Positions 17,428-27,902 are shown, counted from the first letter of the stretch. The stretch is 64,000 nt of DNA from Pseudomonas sp. SID14000 (GCF_002165135.1 NZ_NFZQ01000001.1:555540-619539); one strand, 5' to 3'. Numbers and translations are program-made. The notes: generated by a model not told the origin, from the sequence alone.

Positions 17428-17452
17428 ATTCTTAAAAATACTGTTTAAGAAT
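17428..17452. promoter_or_regulatory. perfect inverted repeat upstream of oscA, candidate CysB operator
   Basis: ATTCTTAAA (17428-17436) and TTTAAGAAT (17444-17452) form a perfect 9-base inverted repeat around a 7-base spacer. It lies in an AT-rich island about 90-110 bases before the oscA start. This position and symmetry suit a LysR-type regulator of sulfur genes. The identity of the binder is inference. Confidence 0.6.
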
Positions 17453-17500
17453 GTTTATATAACCGAAATCAAAAGACCAATTTGAAGGCGACAGAAGGCC

Positions 17501-17577
17501 CTGTGGGAGCGGGTTCACCCGCGAATGCGGCGGTGGCTCCACCGTCGCATTCGCGGGTAAACCCGCTCCCACAGGGT
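17501..17577. repeat. REP pair (BIME), GTGGGAGCGGGTTYACCCGCGAA family
   Basis: Two inverted units lie just after the end of the RND transporter gene and before the oscA promoter. Confidence 0.88.
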
Positions 17578-17590
17578 CCGTGCCAGGGCT

Positions 17591-20500
17591 TCAGTTGTGT
17601 TTCTGCGGCTCGCGGATCTTGTACCAGGCCACATACAACGCCGGCAGGAACAGCAGCGTCAGCAGGGTCGCCACGATGATCCCGCCAATCATGGCGTAGG
17701 CCATCGGCCCCCAGAACACTTCGCGGGCAATCGGGATCATGCCCAGGCTCGCCGCCGCCGCGGTCAGCAGGATCGGCCGGCGCCGATGGTTGGTGGCTTC
17801 CACCACCGCATCCCAAGGCGAATAGCCCTGGGCCTCGAACTCGTCGATCTGCGTCACCAGGATCACCGAGTTACGAATGATGATGCCCGCCAGCGCAAGA
17901 ATGCCGAGAATCGCCACGAAGCCCATGGGTGTACCTGTGGGAACCAGCGCAATGATCACGCCAATCAGCCCCAACGGCGCCACGCTGACCACCAGGAAAA
18001 GCTTCTGCACGCTGTGCAACTGGATCATCAGGAAAGTCGCCATCAGGAACAGCATCAGCGGGATCACCTTGCGGATCGGCCCTTGCGCCTTGGCGCTCTC
18101 CTCCACCGTACCGCCAGTGGCCACTTCGAAGCCCACCGGCAGCTTGCTGGCGAACTCGTCGATCTTCGGCTTCAGCTGGGCCACCAGGTCGGTAGGCTGG
18201 ATATCGCCGTTGACCGAAGCCTTGATGGTGATGGTCGGCTTGCGGTCACGGCGCCACACCAGCGGCTGCTCCAGCTCGTAGCGCACTGTGGCGAACGCCA
18301 GCAGCGGGATCGAAGTGCCGTTGGGCGTCAGGATCTGCAGGTTCTGCAGGGTATCGGGCGAGCCGCGCTCGCTGTCCTCGGCACGGGCAACCACGTCGAC
18401 CAGGTAGATGTTGTCGTTGACCTGGGTGATCTGCACGCCGCTGACGATGCTGTTCATCACATTGGCCACGTCCTCCGACGACAGGCCCAGCTGGCGCGCC
18501 TTGTCCTGGGCGATTTCCACGCGCAGCACCTTACCCGGCTCGTTCCAGTCGTAGATCATCTCGCCGATATGCTCGTTCTGGTCGAGCAATGTGGCCAACT
18601 CGATGGCGTGCTTGCGTACCTGGTCGATATTGGCGCCGCTTACCCGGTACTGGATCGGCCGGCCCACCGGCGGGCCCATTTCCAGCGATTGCACGTTGGT
18701 ACCGACACCGACGAATTCTTCATGCAGGATCTTCTGCAGGCGGTCCATCATGGCCTGGCGCTCTTCGAAGCCCTTGCTGACAATCACCAGCTGCGCGTAG
18801 TACGGGTTCTGCAACTGCTGGTCGAGGGGCAGGTAGAAGCGGATCGCGCCCTGGCCGATGTAGGTACTCCAGTGCACCAGGTCCGGATCGTCCTTGATCC
18901 GCGCCTCGAAGCGGTCGACCACCTTGCGCGTTTCCTCGATCGAGGCGTTCTGCGGCAGGTTGAGGTCGACGAGGATTTCCGGGCGGTCCGAGGACGGGAA
19001 GAACTGGTTCTGCACGAAGCGCTCGCAGAAGATCGCCAGGGCGAACAAAGCCACGGTGCCGATGATGGTCAGCCAGCGGTTGCGCATGCACCATAACAAA
19101 CCATGCTCGAAGACCCGCCCGACGCGGCCCGGCTCGGTCTCATGGGGCTTGAGCTTGGCGCTGCTGAGAATGTGCACGCCGAGCACCGGGGCGAAGAACA
19201 CCGCCACCACCCACGACACCATCAGCGCCACGGCAATCACCGCAAACAGCGTGTAGGTGTACTCACCCGCCGAACTGGCGTTGAGGCCGATCGGCACGAA
19301 GCCGGCCACAGTCACCAGGGTGCCGGTAAGCATGGGAAAAGCTGTGGAGGTATAGGCAAAAGTCGCCGCCTGCTCCTTGCTTTCACCCATTTCCAGCCGT
19401 GTGACCATCACCTCCACGGTGATCATCGCATCGTCCACCAGCAGGCCTAGGGCGATGATCAGCGCCCCCAGCGAAATACGCTGCATGGTGATGCCGCTGT
19501 ATTCCATGAACACGAACACCATGGCCAGCACCAGTGGGATCGAGCAGGCCACCACCAACCCGGCACGCACGCCGAGGCTGACAAAGCTCACCGCCAGCAC
19601 GATTACCACCGCCTCGAACAGCGCGCTGGTGAAGCCGCCGACCGCTTGCTTGACCACCACGGCCTGGTCAGAAACGGTGTGTACCCCGACACCCACCGGC
19701 AGGTCCTCGACCACTTGGTCCATGCGTTTTTTCAGCGCCGCACCGAATACCTGGATGTTGCCGCCAGCCTTCATGCCGATAGCCAGGCCCAGCGCCGTCT
19801 GGCCGTTGTAGCGGAACATCGGCGAAGGGGGATCGACGTAGCCGCGCTCTATATCGGCGATGTCGGCCAGGCGGAAGAAGCGATCGTTGATCTTCAGGTT
19901 GACGGTTTGCAGGTCCTTTTCCGAAGTGAACTGCCCGGAGGTACGCACCGAGATACGCTCCGGTCCGGCCTCGATCACCCCGGCTGGGGTCACGGCGTTT
20001 TGCGATTGCAAGGCCTGCATGACCTGGCGCTGGTCGATACCCAGGGCTGCCAGCTTGCGGGTGGAGAAGTTCAGGTACAGCACTTCGTCCTGGGTACCGA
20101 TCAGTTCGATCTTGCCGATGTTGGGCACATCGCGCACTTCGGCCCGCGCCTGTTCCACGTAGTCGCGCAGCTGGCGCAGGGTCAGGCCGTCGGCGGTAAA
20201 GGCGTAGATCGAACCGAACACATCGCCAAACTCGTCGTTGAAGCCAGGCCCCTGGATGCCAGCGGGGAATTCACCTCGAATATCCTGGATCTTCTTGCGC
20301 ACCTGGTACCAGATTTCCGGGATGTCCTTGGCCTTGGTGGTGTCGCGCAGGTACACGTAGACCGTGGATTCGCCAGGGCGGGTGTAGCTCTTGGTGTAGT
20401 CGAGCGAGTCGAGTTCCTCGAGCTTCTTCTCGATGCGGTCGGTGACCTGGTACAGGGTTTCGTCCTGGGTCGCACCGGGCCAACGGGTCTGGATGACCAT

Positions 20501-20644
20501 GGTCTTGATGGTGAACGACGGGTCTTCCTCACGGCCCAGATTGAAGTAGGAGAAGATCCCCATCAGCAGGCCAACGAACATCAGGTACCAGACGAACGAT
20601 TGATGCTTGAGTGCCCAGTCGGACAGGTTGAAGCTTCCTTTCAT
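17591..20644 (-). CDS. RND efflux transporter, TriC-like inner membrane pump
   Basis: This 1017-residue protein of the AcrB/HAE1 superfamily has 12 expected membrane segments and two large periplasmic loops. The start MKGSFNLSDWALKHQSFVWY and the segment YFNLGREEDPSFTIKTMV resemble TriC of P. aeruginosa. The paired acidic residues of the proton relay are visible in LGLLVDDAMITVE (TM4). It should export hydrophobic biocides by proton antiport. It is the last gene of a three-gene operon whose two other members are membrane fusion proteins, a TriABC hallmark. Gene overlap upstream is 4 bases. Confidence 0.9.
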   Translation of the reverse strand: MKGSFNLSDWALKHQSFVWYLMFVGLLMGIFSYFNLGREEDPSFTIKTMVIQTRWPGATQDETLYQVTDRIEKKLEELDSLDYTKSYTRPGESTVYVYLRDTTKAKDIPEIWYQVRKKIQDIRGEFPAGIQGPGFNDEFGDVFGSIYAFTADGLTLRQLRDYVEQARAEVRDVPNIGKIELIGTQDEVLYLNFSTRKLAALGIDQRQVMQALQSQNAVTPAGVIEAGPERISVRTSGQFTSEKDLQTVNLKINDRFFRLADIADIERGYVDPPSPMFRYNGQTALGLAIGMKAGGNIQVFGAALKKRMDQVVEDLPVGVGVHTVSDQAVVVKQAVGGFTSALFEAVVIVLAVSFVSLGVRAGLVVACSIPLVLAMVFVFMEYSGITMQRISLGALIIALGLLVDDAMITVEVMVTRLEMGESKEQAATFAYTSTAFPMLTGTLVTVAGFVPIGLNASSAGEYTYTLFAVIAVALMVSWVVAVFFAPVLGVHILSSAKLKPHETEPGRVGRVFEHGLLWCMRNRWLTIIGTVALFALAIFCERFVQNQFFPSSDRPEILVDLNLPQNASIEETRKVVDRFEARIKDDPDLVHWSTYIGQGAIRFYLPLDQQLQNPYYAQLVIVSKGFEERQAMMDRLQKILHEEFVGVGTNVQSLEMGPPVGRPIQYRVSGANIDQVRKHAIELATLLDQNEHIGEMIYDWNEPGKVLRVEIAQDKARQLGLSSEDVANVMNSIVSGVQITQVNDNIYLVDVVARAEDSERGSPDTLQNLQILTPNGTSIPLLAFATVRYELEQPLVWRRDRKPTITIKASVNGDIQPTDLVAQLKPKIDEFASKLPVGFEVATGGTVEESAKAQGPIRKVIPLMLFLMATFLMIQLHSVQKLFLVVSVAPLGLIGVIIALVPTGTPMGFVAILGILALAGIIIRNSVILVTQIDEFEAQGYSPWDAVVEATNHRRRPILLTAAAASLGMIPIAREVFWGPMAYAMIGGIIVATLLTLLFLPALYVAWYKIREPQKHN

Positions 20645-21708
20645 TGCGCATCCTCGTCGAAGGTGACCTTCTGGCCAGGCTTGAGGCTATTGACACCGGC
20701 GGTGACCACCCGCTCGCCAGGCTCTACGCCAGCGGTCAGCACGATGCTGTCGGCGGTGCGGCCGATCAGGGCCACGTCACGGGTGGCCACGGTCTTCTGC
20801 TGCGTATCGATCACCCATACCTGGGTCTTGCCGTCGCGCTCAAGCAAGGCGCTCAAGGGCAGTTCGCTGCGTGGCGACACCTGCGAACTCAGGGTCACGC
20901 TGATGGCGGTGCCCAGGTGGAAGGCTGCCGGCGTGTTGGCCAGGGTCAGGCGGGCGCGGCGGGTGCGGGTGGTGGCGTCGGCCTGGGGCTCGAGTTCGCG
21001 CAGGCTGGCCGTGGTGTTGATGGTCGGGTCCAGCTGCGAGGCAACGGTGAAGGTCAGGCCTTTGCTCAACTGCTCGGCCAGGCCGATCGGCAGGTCGATC
21101 ACCGCTTCCTTCACATCCGGCCGGGCCAGGGTTACCACGGCCTGGCCGGCGGTGACGGTTTGCCCGGCTTCGGCCTTCCAGTCGGTAATCACCGCGGCGT
21201 GGTCGGTGCGCAGGGTGCTGTAGTCGAGCTGGTCACGCGCCTGGCTGAGCGCAGAACGCGCCTGCTCCAACGCCGCGCTGGTGGTTTTCAGGTTGGTCTG
21301 GGCGATATCCAGCTGGGCCTGGGCGCCTACGCCACGGTCGTACAGTTGTTGCTGGCGGCGGGCATCGGCCTGGGCGTTGATCCACTGGGCCTGCACCTTG
21401 GCCAGGTCGCCTTCGGCGGCGCGCAACTGGTTCTGCTGGTCGGTCGGGTCGAGGGTGGCCAGGATGTCACCCGGTTTCACCTGGGCGCCCACATCCAGCC
21501 AGCGCCTGGCAATACGCCCGGAAACCCGAAAGCCCAGGGTACTTTCGAAACGGGCCTGGATACTGCCGGCGAAACGGCCCAGCTGCGACTGCACCTGGGG
21601 TTCGACCTTGACCGACAGCACCGGCCGAATCGGCTCCGGCACTTCGTCCTCGCTATTGCAGCCGGCCAACAGCACACCGGCCGACAGCATCATCAGCAGG
21701 CGCTTCAT
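20641..21708 (-). CDS. RND efflux membrane fusion lipoprotein (TriB-like)
   Basis: This 355-residue periplasmic adaptor has a lipobox (GVLLAGC). The order is lipoyl half-motif GRFAGSIQARFESTLGFRVSGRI, a coiled-coil hairpin (about residues 95-155), then beta-barrel and membrane-proximal domains. It links the RND pump to an outer membrane channel. Together with the adjacent paralogue it probably forms a heteromeric adaptor ring, as known for TriA/TriB. Confidence 0.88.
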   Translation of the reverse strand: MKRLLMMLSAGVLLAGCNSEDEVPEPIRPVLSVKVEPQVQSQLGRFAGSIQARFESTLGFRVSGRIARRWLDVGAQVKPGDILATLDPTDQQNQLRAAEGDLAKVQAQWINAQADARRQQQLYDRGVGAQAQLDIAQTNLKTTSAALEQARSALSQARDQLDYSTLRTDHAAVITDWKAEAGQTVTAGQAVVTLARPDVKEAVIDLPIGLAEQLSKGLTFTVASQLDPTINTTASLRELEPQADATTRTRRARLTLANTPAAFHLGTAISVTLSSQVSPRSELPLSALLERDGKTQVWVIDTQQKTVATRDVALIGRTADSIVLTAGVEPGERVVTAGVNSLKPGQKVTFDEDAQ

Positions 21709-22793
21709 AGCTCACCCCCTTTGGCCTTGGCATCGATCTTCTGTACCTGCATGCCGGGGTGCAGCAACTGCCCGCCATTGACCACCACTGTCTCGCCGCC
21801 CTTCAAGCCACTGGCGACCACGATCCTGCCGGTGAGATAACGGCTGACTTCGACCTTGCGCAGTTCTACCTTGTCGCCCTCACCCACCACCCACACCGCT
21901 GGTTCGTGCAGCGCCTTGGTCAAGGCTGACCATGGCAGCTCGATACTTGGCCGGCCTTGGGCATTGGTGGTGGCTTTCACCGGTGCGCCCAGCTGCATCG
22001 CCGGCGGCACATCTTTCAACCCGACCTTTACCTGTACCGTGCCGCTTTGCGCGGACACCGTGGGAGTGATTTCGCGCACGAAGCCACGGGCCTGGACCTT
22101 CGGGTCGTCCAGCAGGCTGACGATCACGCCGGCATCGCTGGGCGGAGCCACCAGCAGTGATTCATAGACATTGAACACAGCATCACGATCGCCATCGGTG
22201 GCAAGGCTGAAGATTGGCATGGTCGCCTGCACCACCTGGCCGACCTCGGCCTGGCGCTCGGTGATGACCCCATCAGCCTCGGAGACCAGCGCGGTATAGC
22301 TCAGTTGTTCGTTGGCGTTGGCCAATTGCGCCTGTGCGGCCTTGAGCGCGCTCTGGTTGCTACGCAGCGCGGCTTCGGCGGAATCGTATTCGCTCTGGCT
22401 TGTATAGCCCTTGGGCAACAGCTTTTGCTGGCGCACGAAGGCAGCGCTGGCCTGGGTGACCCGCGCCTGCGCGGCGAACACCTCGGCCTTGGCCGAGTCG
22501 ACGTTGTTCTGCAAGTCTTTCGGGTCTAGCCGCGCCAGCACCTGGTTGGCCTTGACGTGGTCACCGACATCGACGCTGCGCGAAATGATCTTGCCGCCGA
22601 CGCGGAACGACAGGTCGGTCTGCACCCGCGCCTGCACATCGCCGGTCAGGGTGACCCTGGCAGCGAAATCGGTGGGTGATACTTGTTGCACGCCTACGCG
22701 TGGGAGTGTTTCGGTGGTTTCTTCCTTGCTACAGCCCGACAATAGGGACACAAGCCCCAGGCAGACGACCAACAGCGGACGTATCAACGTCAT
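21705..22793 (-). CDS. RND efflux membrane fusion lipoprotein (TriA-like)
   Basis: This 362-residue adaptor has a lipobox (SLLSGC) and the pattern VTLTGDVQARVQTDLSFRVGGKI. A helical hairpin (about 95-165) and a C-terminal beta-barrel follow. It is the first gene of the operon and overlaps the second adaptor gene by 4 bases. No outer membrane factor and no adjacent regulator are encoded, so the channel must come from elsewhere, as OpmH does for TriABC. Confidence 0.88.
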   Translation of the reverse strand: MTLIRPLLVVCLGLVSLLSGCSKEETTETLPRVGVQQVSPTDFAARVTLTGDVQARVQTDLSFRVGGKIISRSVDVGDHVKANQVLARLDPKDLQNNVDSAKAEVFAAQARVTQASAAFVRQQKLLPKGYTSQSEYDSAEAALRSNQSALKAAQAQLANANEQLSYTALVSEADGVITERQAEVGQVVQATMPIFSLATDGDRDAVFNVYESLLVAPPSDAGVIVSLLDDPKVQARGFVREITPTVSAQSGTVQVKVGLKDVPPAMQLGAPVKATTNAQGRPSIELPWSALTKALHEPAVWVVGEGDKVELRKVEVSRYLTGRIVVASGLKGGETVVVNGGQLLHPGMQVQKIDAKAKGGEL

Positions 22794-23110
22794 GCAGGCT
22801 CCTTGCTTGCGCGCAAATGATTCGTGGGATGCGACTGTCAGCGTAGTTCAGGGTTCGATAAACAGCACTGACCGCAATCAAGCTGGCACTTACAGCGCCT
22901 GTGCGGGCCTCTTCGCGGGTGAACCCGCTCCCACAGGGGCATGCGCAAGCCCTGAAGGCTGCACAGATCCTTGTGGGAGCGGGTTTACCCGCGAAAGGGC
23001 CGGTACTGCCATCTGCAAGTCTCTGCCATATCCAGAAACCATGATCTACACAGCACCTGCATCTCAGCCACTACCTTTGAAAAGTCACCTGCTTTTCAAG
23101 GAAGAAGCCA
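22794..23110. other. intergenic region with REP pair, upstream of the RAYT remnant
   Basis: It holds the promoter side of the efflux operon (22794-22900) and a REP pair (22911-22996). The short segment 23000-23110 leads into the RAYT gene and contains the hairpin AGTCACCTGCTTTTCAAGG region. No gene is supported. Confidence 0.5.
22911..22996. repeat. REP pair (BIME), GTGGGAGCGGGTTYACCCGCGAA family, left flank of RAYT
   Basis: Two inverted units lie about 115 bases before the RAYT start. A matching pair flanks the other side. Confidence 0.88.
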
Positions 23111-23565
23111 ATGTCGCGAGCCCAGTCTCACCTGCTTCGCCGTGGTCGCTATTCAGAACTTGGCCGGCTCTATCTGCTGACCACCGTCACCCACCAGCGC
23201 AAGCCGCTGTTCCATGATTTCCACCATGCCCGGCTGGTCATTCACCAACTTCGGCAATCAGACCAGGAACACGCATGCCGGTCACTGGCCTGGGTGCTGA
23301 TGCCGGACCACCTGCATTGGCTGATCGAGTTGAAAAGTACGACGTTGGGCACCTTGATGCGCAGGTTCAAGTCCAGGTCCAGTCTGGTTTTGCATCAGGC
23401 GGGGGTTGAGCAGGTCCAGTATGGCAGTCTGGGTATCAGGACCGGGCATTAAGAAGGGAAGAAAGCATGGTGCATGTCGCCAGGTACATTGTGGCCAACC
23501 CCTTGCGGGCAGGCCTGGTCAGAACTGTCAGGGACTATCCACATTGGGATGCAGTCTGGCTTTGA
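23111..23565 (+). pseudogene. REP-associated tyrosine transposase (RAYT), frameshifted
   Basis: The first frame (23111 to about 23416) encodes the RAYT N-terminal part with GRYSELGRLYLLTTVT and the HUH-type motif MPDHLHWL (Y1 transposase family). It then runs out of frame at VEQVQ and stops at 23452. The rest continues in another frame from about 23419 to a TGA at 23563: WQSGYQDRALR, then VARYIVANPLRAGLV with the expected catalytic Tyr, ending HWDAVWL. A one-base loss near 23417 explains the break. RAYTs process REP hairpins, and this copy is flanked by REP pairs on both sides. Confidence 0.85.
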
Positions 23566-23580
23566 ATCGGTGTTGCGGCC

Positions 23581-23662
23581 TTCGCGGGTAAACCCGCTCC
23601 CACAGGGATTAACACAGGCCCGAGGCAGTGATATTCCTGTGGGAGCGGGTTCACCCGCGAAG
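23581..23662. repeat. REP pair (BIME), GTGGGAGCGGGTTYACCCGCGAA family, right flank of RAYT
   Basis: Two inverted units lie between the RAYT remnant and the spuH stop. Confidence 0.88.
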
Positions 23663-23670
23663 AGGCCGGG

Positions 23671-24564
23671 TCAGGCCGACGCAGCCATCGGCGCCGGGCG
23701 CTTGACCTGAGGCTGCGAAGCATTGGCCGCAGCGCCCTCTTCGATCGCCTGCTGAATCGCCTTGCGACGGCGCTCTTCGGCCTGGCGGCTGAAGTACCAG
23801 ACGAAGAAGGTCACCAGCGATACCGACAGCAGGATCAGGCTTGCCACGGCGTTGATCTCCGGTTTCACGCCCAGGCGCACCGCCGAGAATACTTCCATCG
23901 GCAAGGTGGTCGACCCCGGGCCCGACACGAAGCTGGCCAGTACCAGGTCATCCAGCGACAGGGCGAACGACATCATGCCGCCCGCCGCCAGCGACGGCGC
24001 GATCATCGGGATGGTGATCAGGAAGAATACCTTCCACGGCTTGGCCCCCAGGTCCATCGCCGCTTCCTCGATCGACAGGTCCAGCTCACGCAGGCGTGCC
24101 GACACCACCACCGCCACATACGCGGCACAGAACGTTGTATGGGCGATCCAGATGGTGACGATGCCGCGCTCTTGCGGCCAGCCGATCATCTGCGCCATGG
24201 CCACGAATAGCAGCAACAGCGACAGACCGGTAATCACCTCGGGCATCACCAGCGGCGCGGTGACCAGGCCACCGAACAGCGTGCGGCCCTTGAAGCGAGT
24301 GACCCGGGTCAGCACGAACGCCGCCAGGGTACCCAGCGCCACCGCCGCCACCGCCGTGTAGCAGGCGATTTCCAGCGAACGCATCACCGAACCCATCAAC
24401 TGGGTGTTGTCGAGCAGGCCGACGTACCACTTGATCGACCAGCCTCCCCACACCGTCACCAGCTTGGAGGCGTTGAACGAGTAGATCACCAGAATCAGCA
24501 TCGGCAGGTAGATGAACAGCAAGCCGAGCACCAGCATCAGCTTGGAGAAACTGAAGCGCTTCAT
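23671..24564 (-). CDS. spuH: polyamine ABC transporter permease SpuH (PotI-like)
   Basis: This 297-residue permease has six hydrophobic segments and the EAA loop IEEAAMDLGAKPWKVFFLITIP. The N-terminus KRFSFSKLMLVLGLLFIYLPM matches PotI/PotC proteins. It forms the membrane pore for putrescine/spermidine import with SpuG. It is the last gene of the spu operon and overlaps spuG by 4 bases. The C-terminal tail past residue 265 is charged and Ala-rich. Confidence 0.92.
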   Translation of the reverse strand: MKRFSFSKLMLVLGLLFIYLPMLILVIYSFNASKLVTVWGGWSIKWYVGLLDNTQLMGSVMRSLEIACYTAVAAVALGTLAAFVLTRVTRFKGRTLFGGLVTAPLVMPEVITGLSLLLLFVAMAQMIGWPQERGIVTIWIAHTTFCAAYVAVVVSARLRELDLSIEEAAMDLGAKPWKVFFLITIPMIAPSLAAGGMMSFALSLDDLVLASFVSGPGSTTLPMEVFSAVRLGVKPEINAVASLILLSVSLVTFFVWYFSRQAEERRRKAIQQAIEEGAAANASQPQVKRPAPMAASA

Positions 24565-25481
24565 GCCCTGCCCTCCATTTCTTTGGCCTGGCTGCGGTTG
24601 AACAGCAGGATCGGCACGATCAGGATCGCCAGCATCACCACCGCCAGCGCAGAGGCTACCGGCCAGTCACGGTTGTTGAAGAACTCTTGCCACAGCACCT
24701 TGCCGATCATCAGGGTTTCCGGGCCGCCAAGCAGTTCAGGAATCACGAACTCACCCACCACCGGGATGAACACCAGCATGCAACCGGCGATGATGCCGTT
24801 TTTCGACAGCGGCACGGTGATCTTCCAGAAGCTGTTGAAGGTACTCGACCCCAGGTCCGAAGCTGCCTCGAGCAGGCTCGGGTCGTGCTTCACCAGGTTG
24901 GCGAACAGCGGCAGGATCATGAACGGCAGGTACGAATAGACCACGCCGATGTACACCGCCAGGTTGGTGTTGAGGATCTGCAGCGGCTGGTCGATCAACC
25001 CGGTCCACAGCAGGAAGCCGTTGAGCAGGCCGTTGTTGCTCAGAATCCCCATCCAGGCATAGACGCGGATCAGGATCGCGGTCCAGGTCGGCATCATGAT
25101 CAACAACAGCAAGACCGTCTGGGTCTCCTTCTTGGCGTTGGCGATGGCGTAGGCCATCGGGTAGCCGATCAGCAGGCACAGCAGGGTGCTGAAGAAGGCC
25201 ATCTTCAGCGAGCCCAGGTAGGCCGAGATGTAAAGCTCATCCTCGGTCAACAGCCCGTAGTTGGCCAGGTTGAGCACCAGCTGGAGCTTGTCTTCGACGT
25301 AGCTGTAGATCTCGGTATACGGCGGGATCGCCACGTCGGCTTCGGCGAAGCTGATCTTCAGCACGATGAAGAACGGCAGCATGAAGAACAGGAACAGCCA
25401 GATGAACGGCACGCCGATCACCAGGTGCCGTCCCTCCGGGGTAATACGCTGGAAGGCTCGCTTGAGCTTGCGCAGTTTCAT
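24561..25481 (-). CDS. spuG: polyamine ABC transporter permease SpuG (PotH-like)
   Basis: This 306-residue permease has LVIGVPFIWLFLFFMLPF near the N-terminus and the EAA loop LLEAASDLGSSTFNSFWKITVP, which fits PotH/PotB. ATG 25481 (MKLRKLKR) gives the family length and a 4-base overlap with spuF. Confidence 0.92.
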   Translation of the reverse strand: MKLRKLKRAFQRITPEGRHLVIGVPFIWLFLFFMLPFFIVLKISFAEADVAIPPYTEIYSYVEDKLQLVLNLANYGLLTEDELYISAYLGSLKMAFFSTLLCLLIGYPMAYAIANAKKETQTVLLLLIMMPTWTAILIRVYAWMGILSNNGLLNGFLLWTGLIDQPLQILNTNLAVYIGVVYSYLPFMILPLFANLVKHDPSLLEAASDLGSSTFNSFWKITVPLSKNGIIAGCMLVFIPVVGEFVIPELLGGPETLMIGKVLWQEFFNNRDWPVASALAVVMLAILIVPILLFNRSQAKEMEGRA

Positions 25482-26620
25482 GACCGCAGTACCACGCCGC
25501 TGTCGTCTTCCCACCAGACGTACACTTCATCGCCCCAGGTCGGGCGTGTGCCCTGGCGCTCGGCGTTGGCGACGAACGACTGGACGACCTTGCCGCTCGG
25601 CAGCTCGACGTAGAACACCGAATGGCCGCCCAGGTAGGCGATGTCGTGGATCTTGCCGCGCGACCAGTTGTGCTCGCAGGTCGGTTGCTGGGTGGTGACC
25701 AGCATCTTCTCCGGGCGCAGGGCGTAGGTGATGTGCTTGTCTTCCACCGAAGTGGTGATGCCGTGGCCGACATAGATCTTGCGCTCCAGCTCCGGGCTGG
25801 CAATGATCGCGTGGCCTTCGGCGTCGTCAACCACTTCACCTTCGAACAGGTTGACGCTACCGATGAACTCGCACACCAGACGGCTGGTGGGAGTCTCGTA
25901 GATGTCCACCGGCGAGCCGATCTGGGCGATCCAGCCCAAGTGCATGATGGCGATGCGCTGGGCCATGGTCATGGCCTCTTCCTGATCGTGGGTCACCATC
26001 ACGCAGGTCACACCCACGCGCTCGATGATCTCCACCAGTTCCAGCTGCATCTGCGAACGCAGTTTCTTGTCCAGTGCGCCCATCGGCTCGTCGAGCAGCA
26101 GCAGCTTGGGGCGCTTGGCCAAGGAGCGGGCCAGAGCCACACGCTGGCGCTGGCCGCCGGACAGCTGGTGCGGCTTGCGTTTGGCGTACTGGGTCATGTG
26201 CACCAGCTTGAGCATCTCGGCCACACGGGCATCGATCTCGGCCTTGGGCATCTTGTCCTGCTGCAGGCCGAAGGCGATATTCTGCGCCACGGTCATGTGC
26301 GGGAACAGCGCGTAGGACTGGAACATCATGTTGATCGGCCGCTCGTAGGGCGGCATGTCGGTAATGTCGACACCATCGAGGAAGATCCGCCCTTCGGTCG
26401 GGCGCTCGAAGCCGGCCAGCATGCGCAGCAAGGTGGACTTGCCGGAACCGGAGCCACCCAGCAGGGCGAAGATCTCGCCCTTGCGGATTTCCAGGGACAC
26501 ATCGTCCACGGCTACCGTTTCGTCGAACTTTTTCGTGACCCGGTCGATCTTGACCAGCACCTGCTTGGGTTGCTGGCCACCCTCGAGGGCTTTCTTATAG
26601 GCACCGGAGGCAACTGCCAT
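25478..26620 (-). CDS. spuF: polyamine ABC transporter ATP-binding protein SpuF (PotG-like)
   Basis: This 380-residue ATPase has Walker A GGSGSGKST (about 57-65), LSGGQRQR, Walker B LLLLDEPMGALD and a TOBE domain in the last 100 residues. The segment RPTEGRIFLDGVDITDMPPYERPINMMFQ is typical of PotG/PotA. It starts at 26620 (MAVASGAYK); six extra upstream residues in the frame are unlikely. Confidence 0.94.
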   Translation of the reverse strand: MAVASGAYKKALEGGQQPKQVLVKIDRVTKKFDETVAVDDVSLEIRKGEIFALLGGSGSGKSTLLRMLAGFERPTEGRIFLDGVDITDMPPYERPINMMFQSYALFPHMTVAQNIAFGLQQDKMPKAEIDARVAEMLKLVHMTQYAKRKPHQLSGGQRQRVALARSLAKRPKLLLLDEPMGALDKKLRSQMQLELVEIIERVGVTCVMVTHDQEEAMTMAQRIAIMHLGWIAQIGSPVDIYETPTSRLVCEFIGSVNLFEGEVVDDAEGHAIIASPELERKIYVGHGITTSVEDKHITYALRPEKMLVTTQQPTCEHNWSRGKIHDIAYLGGHSVFYVELPSGKVVQSFVANAERQGTRPTWGDEVYVWWEDDSGVVLRS

Positions 26621-26647
26621 GAGTGAAACTCCCAACAAGATTTTTGT

Positions 26648-26683
26648 GCCCGCGAGCCCTGTTCTACAGGTACCGCCGCGGGC
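26648..26683. promoter_or_regulatory. stem-loop between spuE and spuF
   Basis: GCCCGCG (26648-26654) pairs with CGCGGGC (26677-26683), with an inner CCTGT/ACAGG stem. There is no T-run, so it looks like a 3'-end stabiliser or leaky attenuator after the binding-protein gene. Confidence 0.6.
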
Positions 26684-26691
26684 CTGGATTT

Positions 26692-27855
<1,164 letters not shown>

Positions 27856-27902
27856 TTACCTTCGCAGCTTCGATGCCGCAATCATCAATTGCCTTTCACT
27901 GG

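Noticed and set aside
17597..19096. Long plus-strand open frame opposite the RND pump gene
   Set aside because: It is the His/Gln/Arg-rich antisense frame expected opposite a high-GC gene; the minus-strand protein is clearly real.
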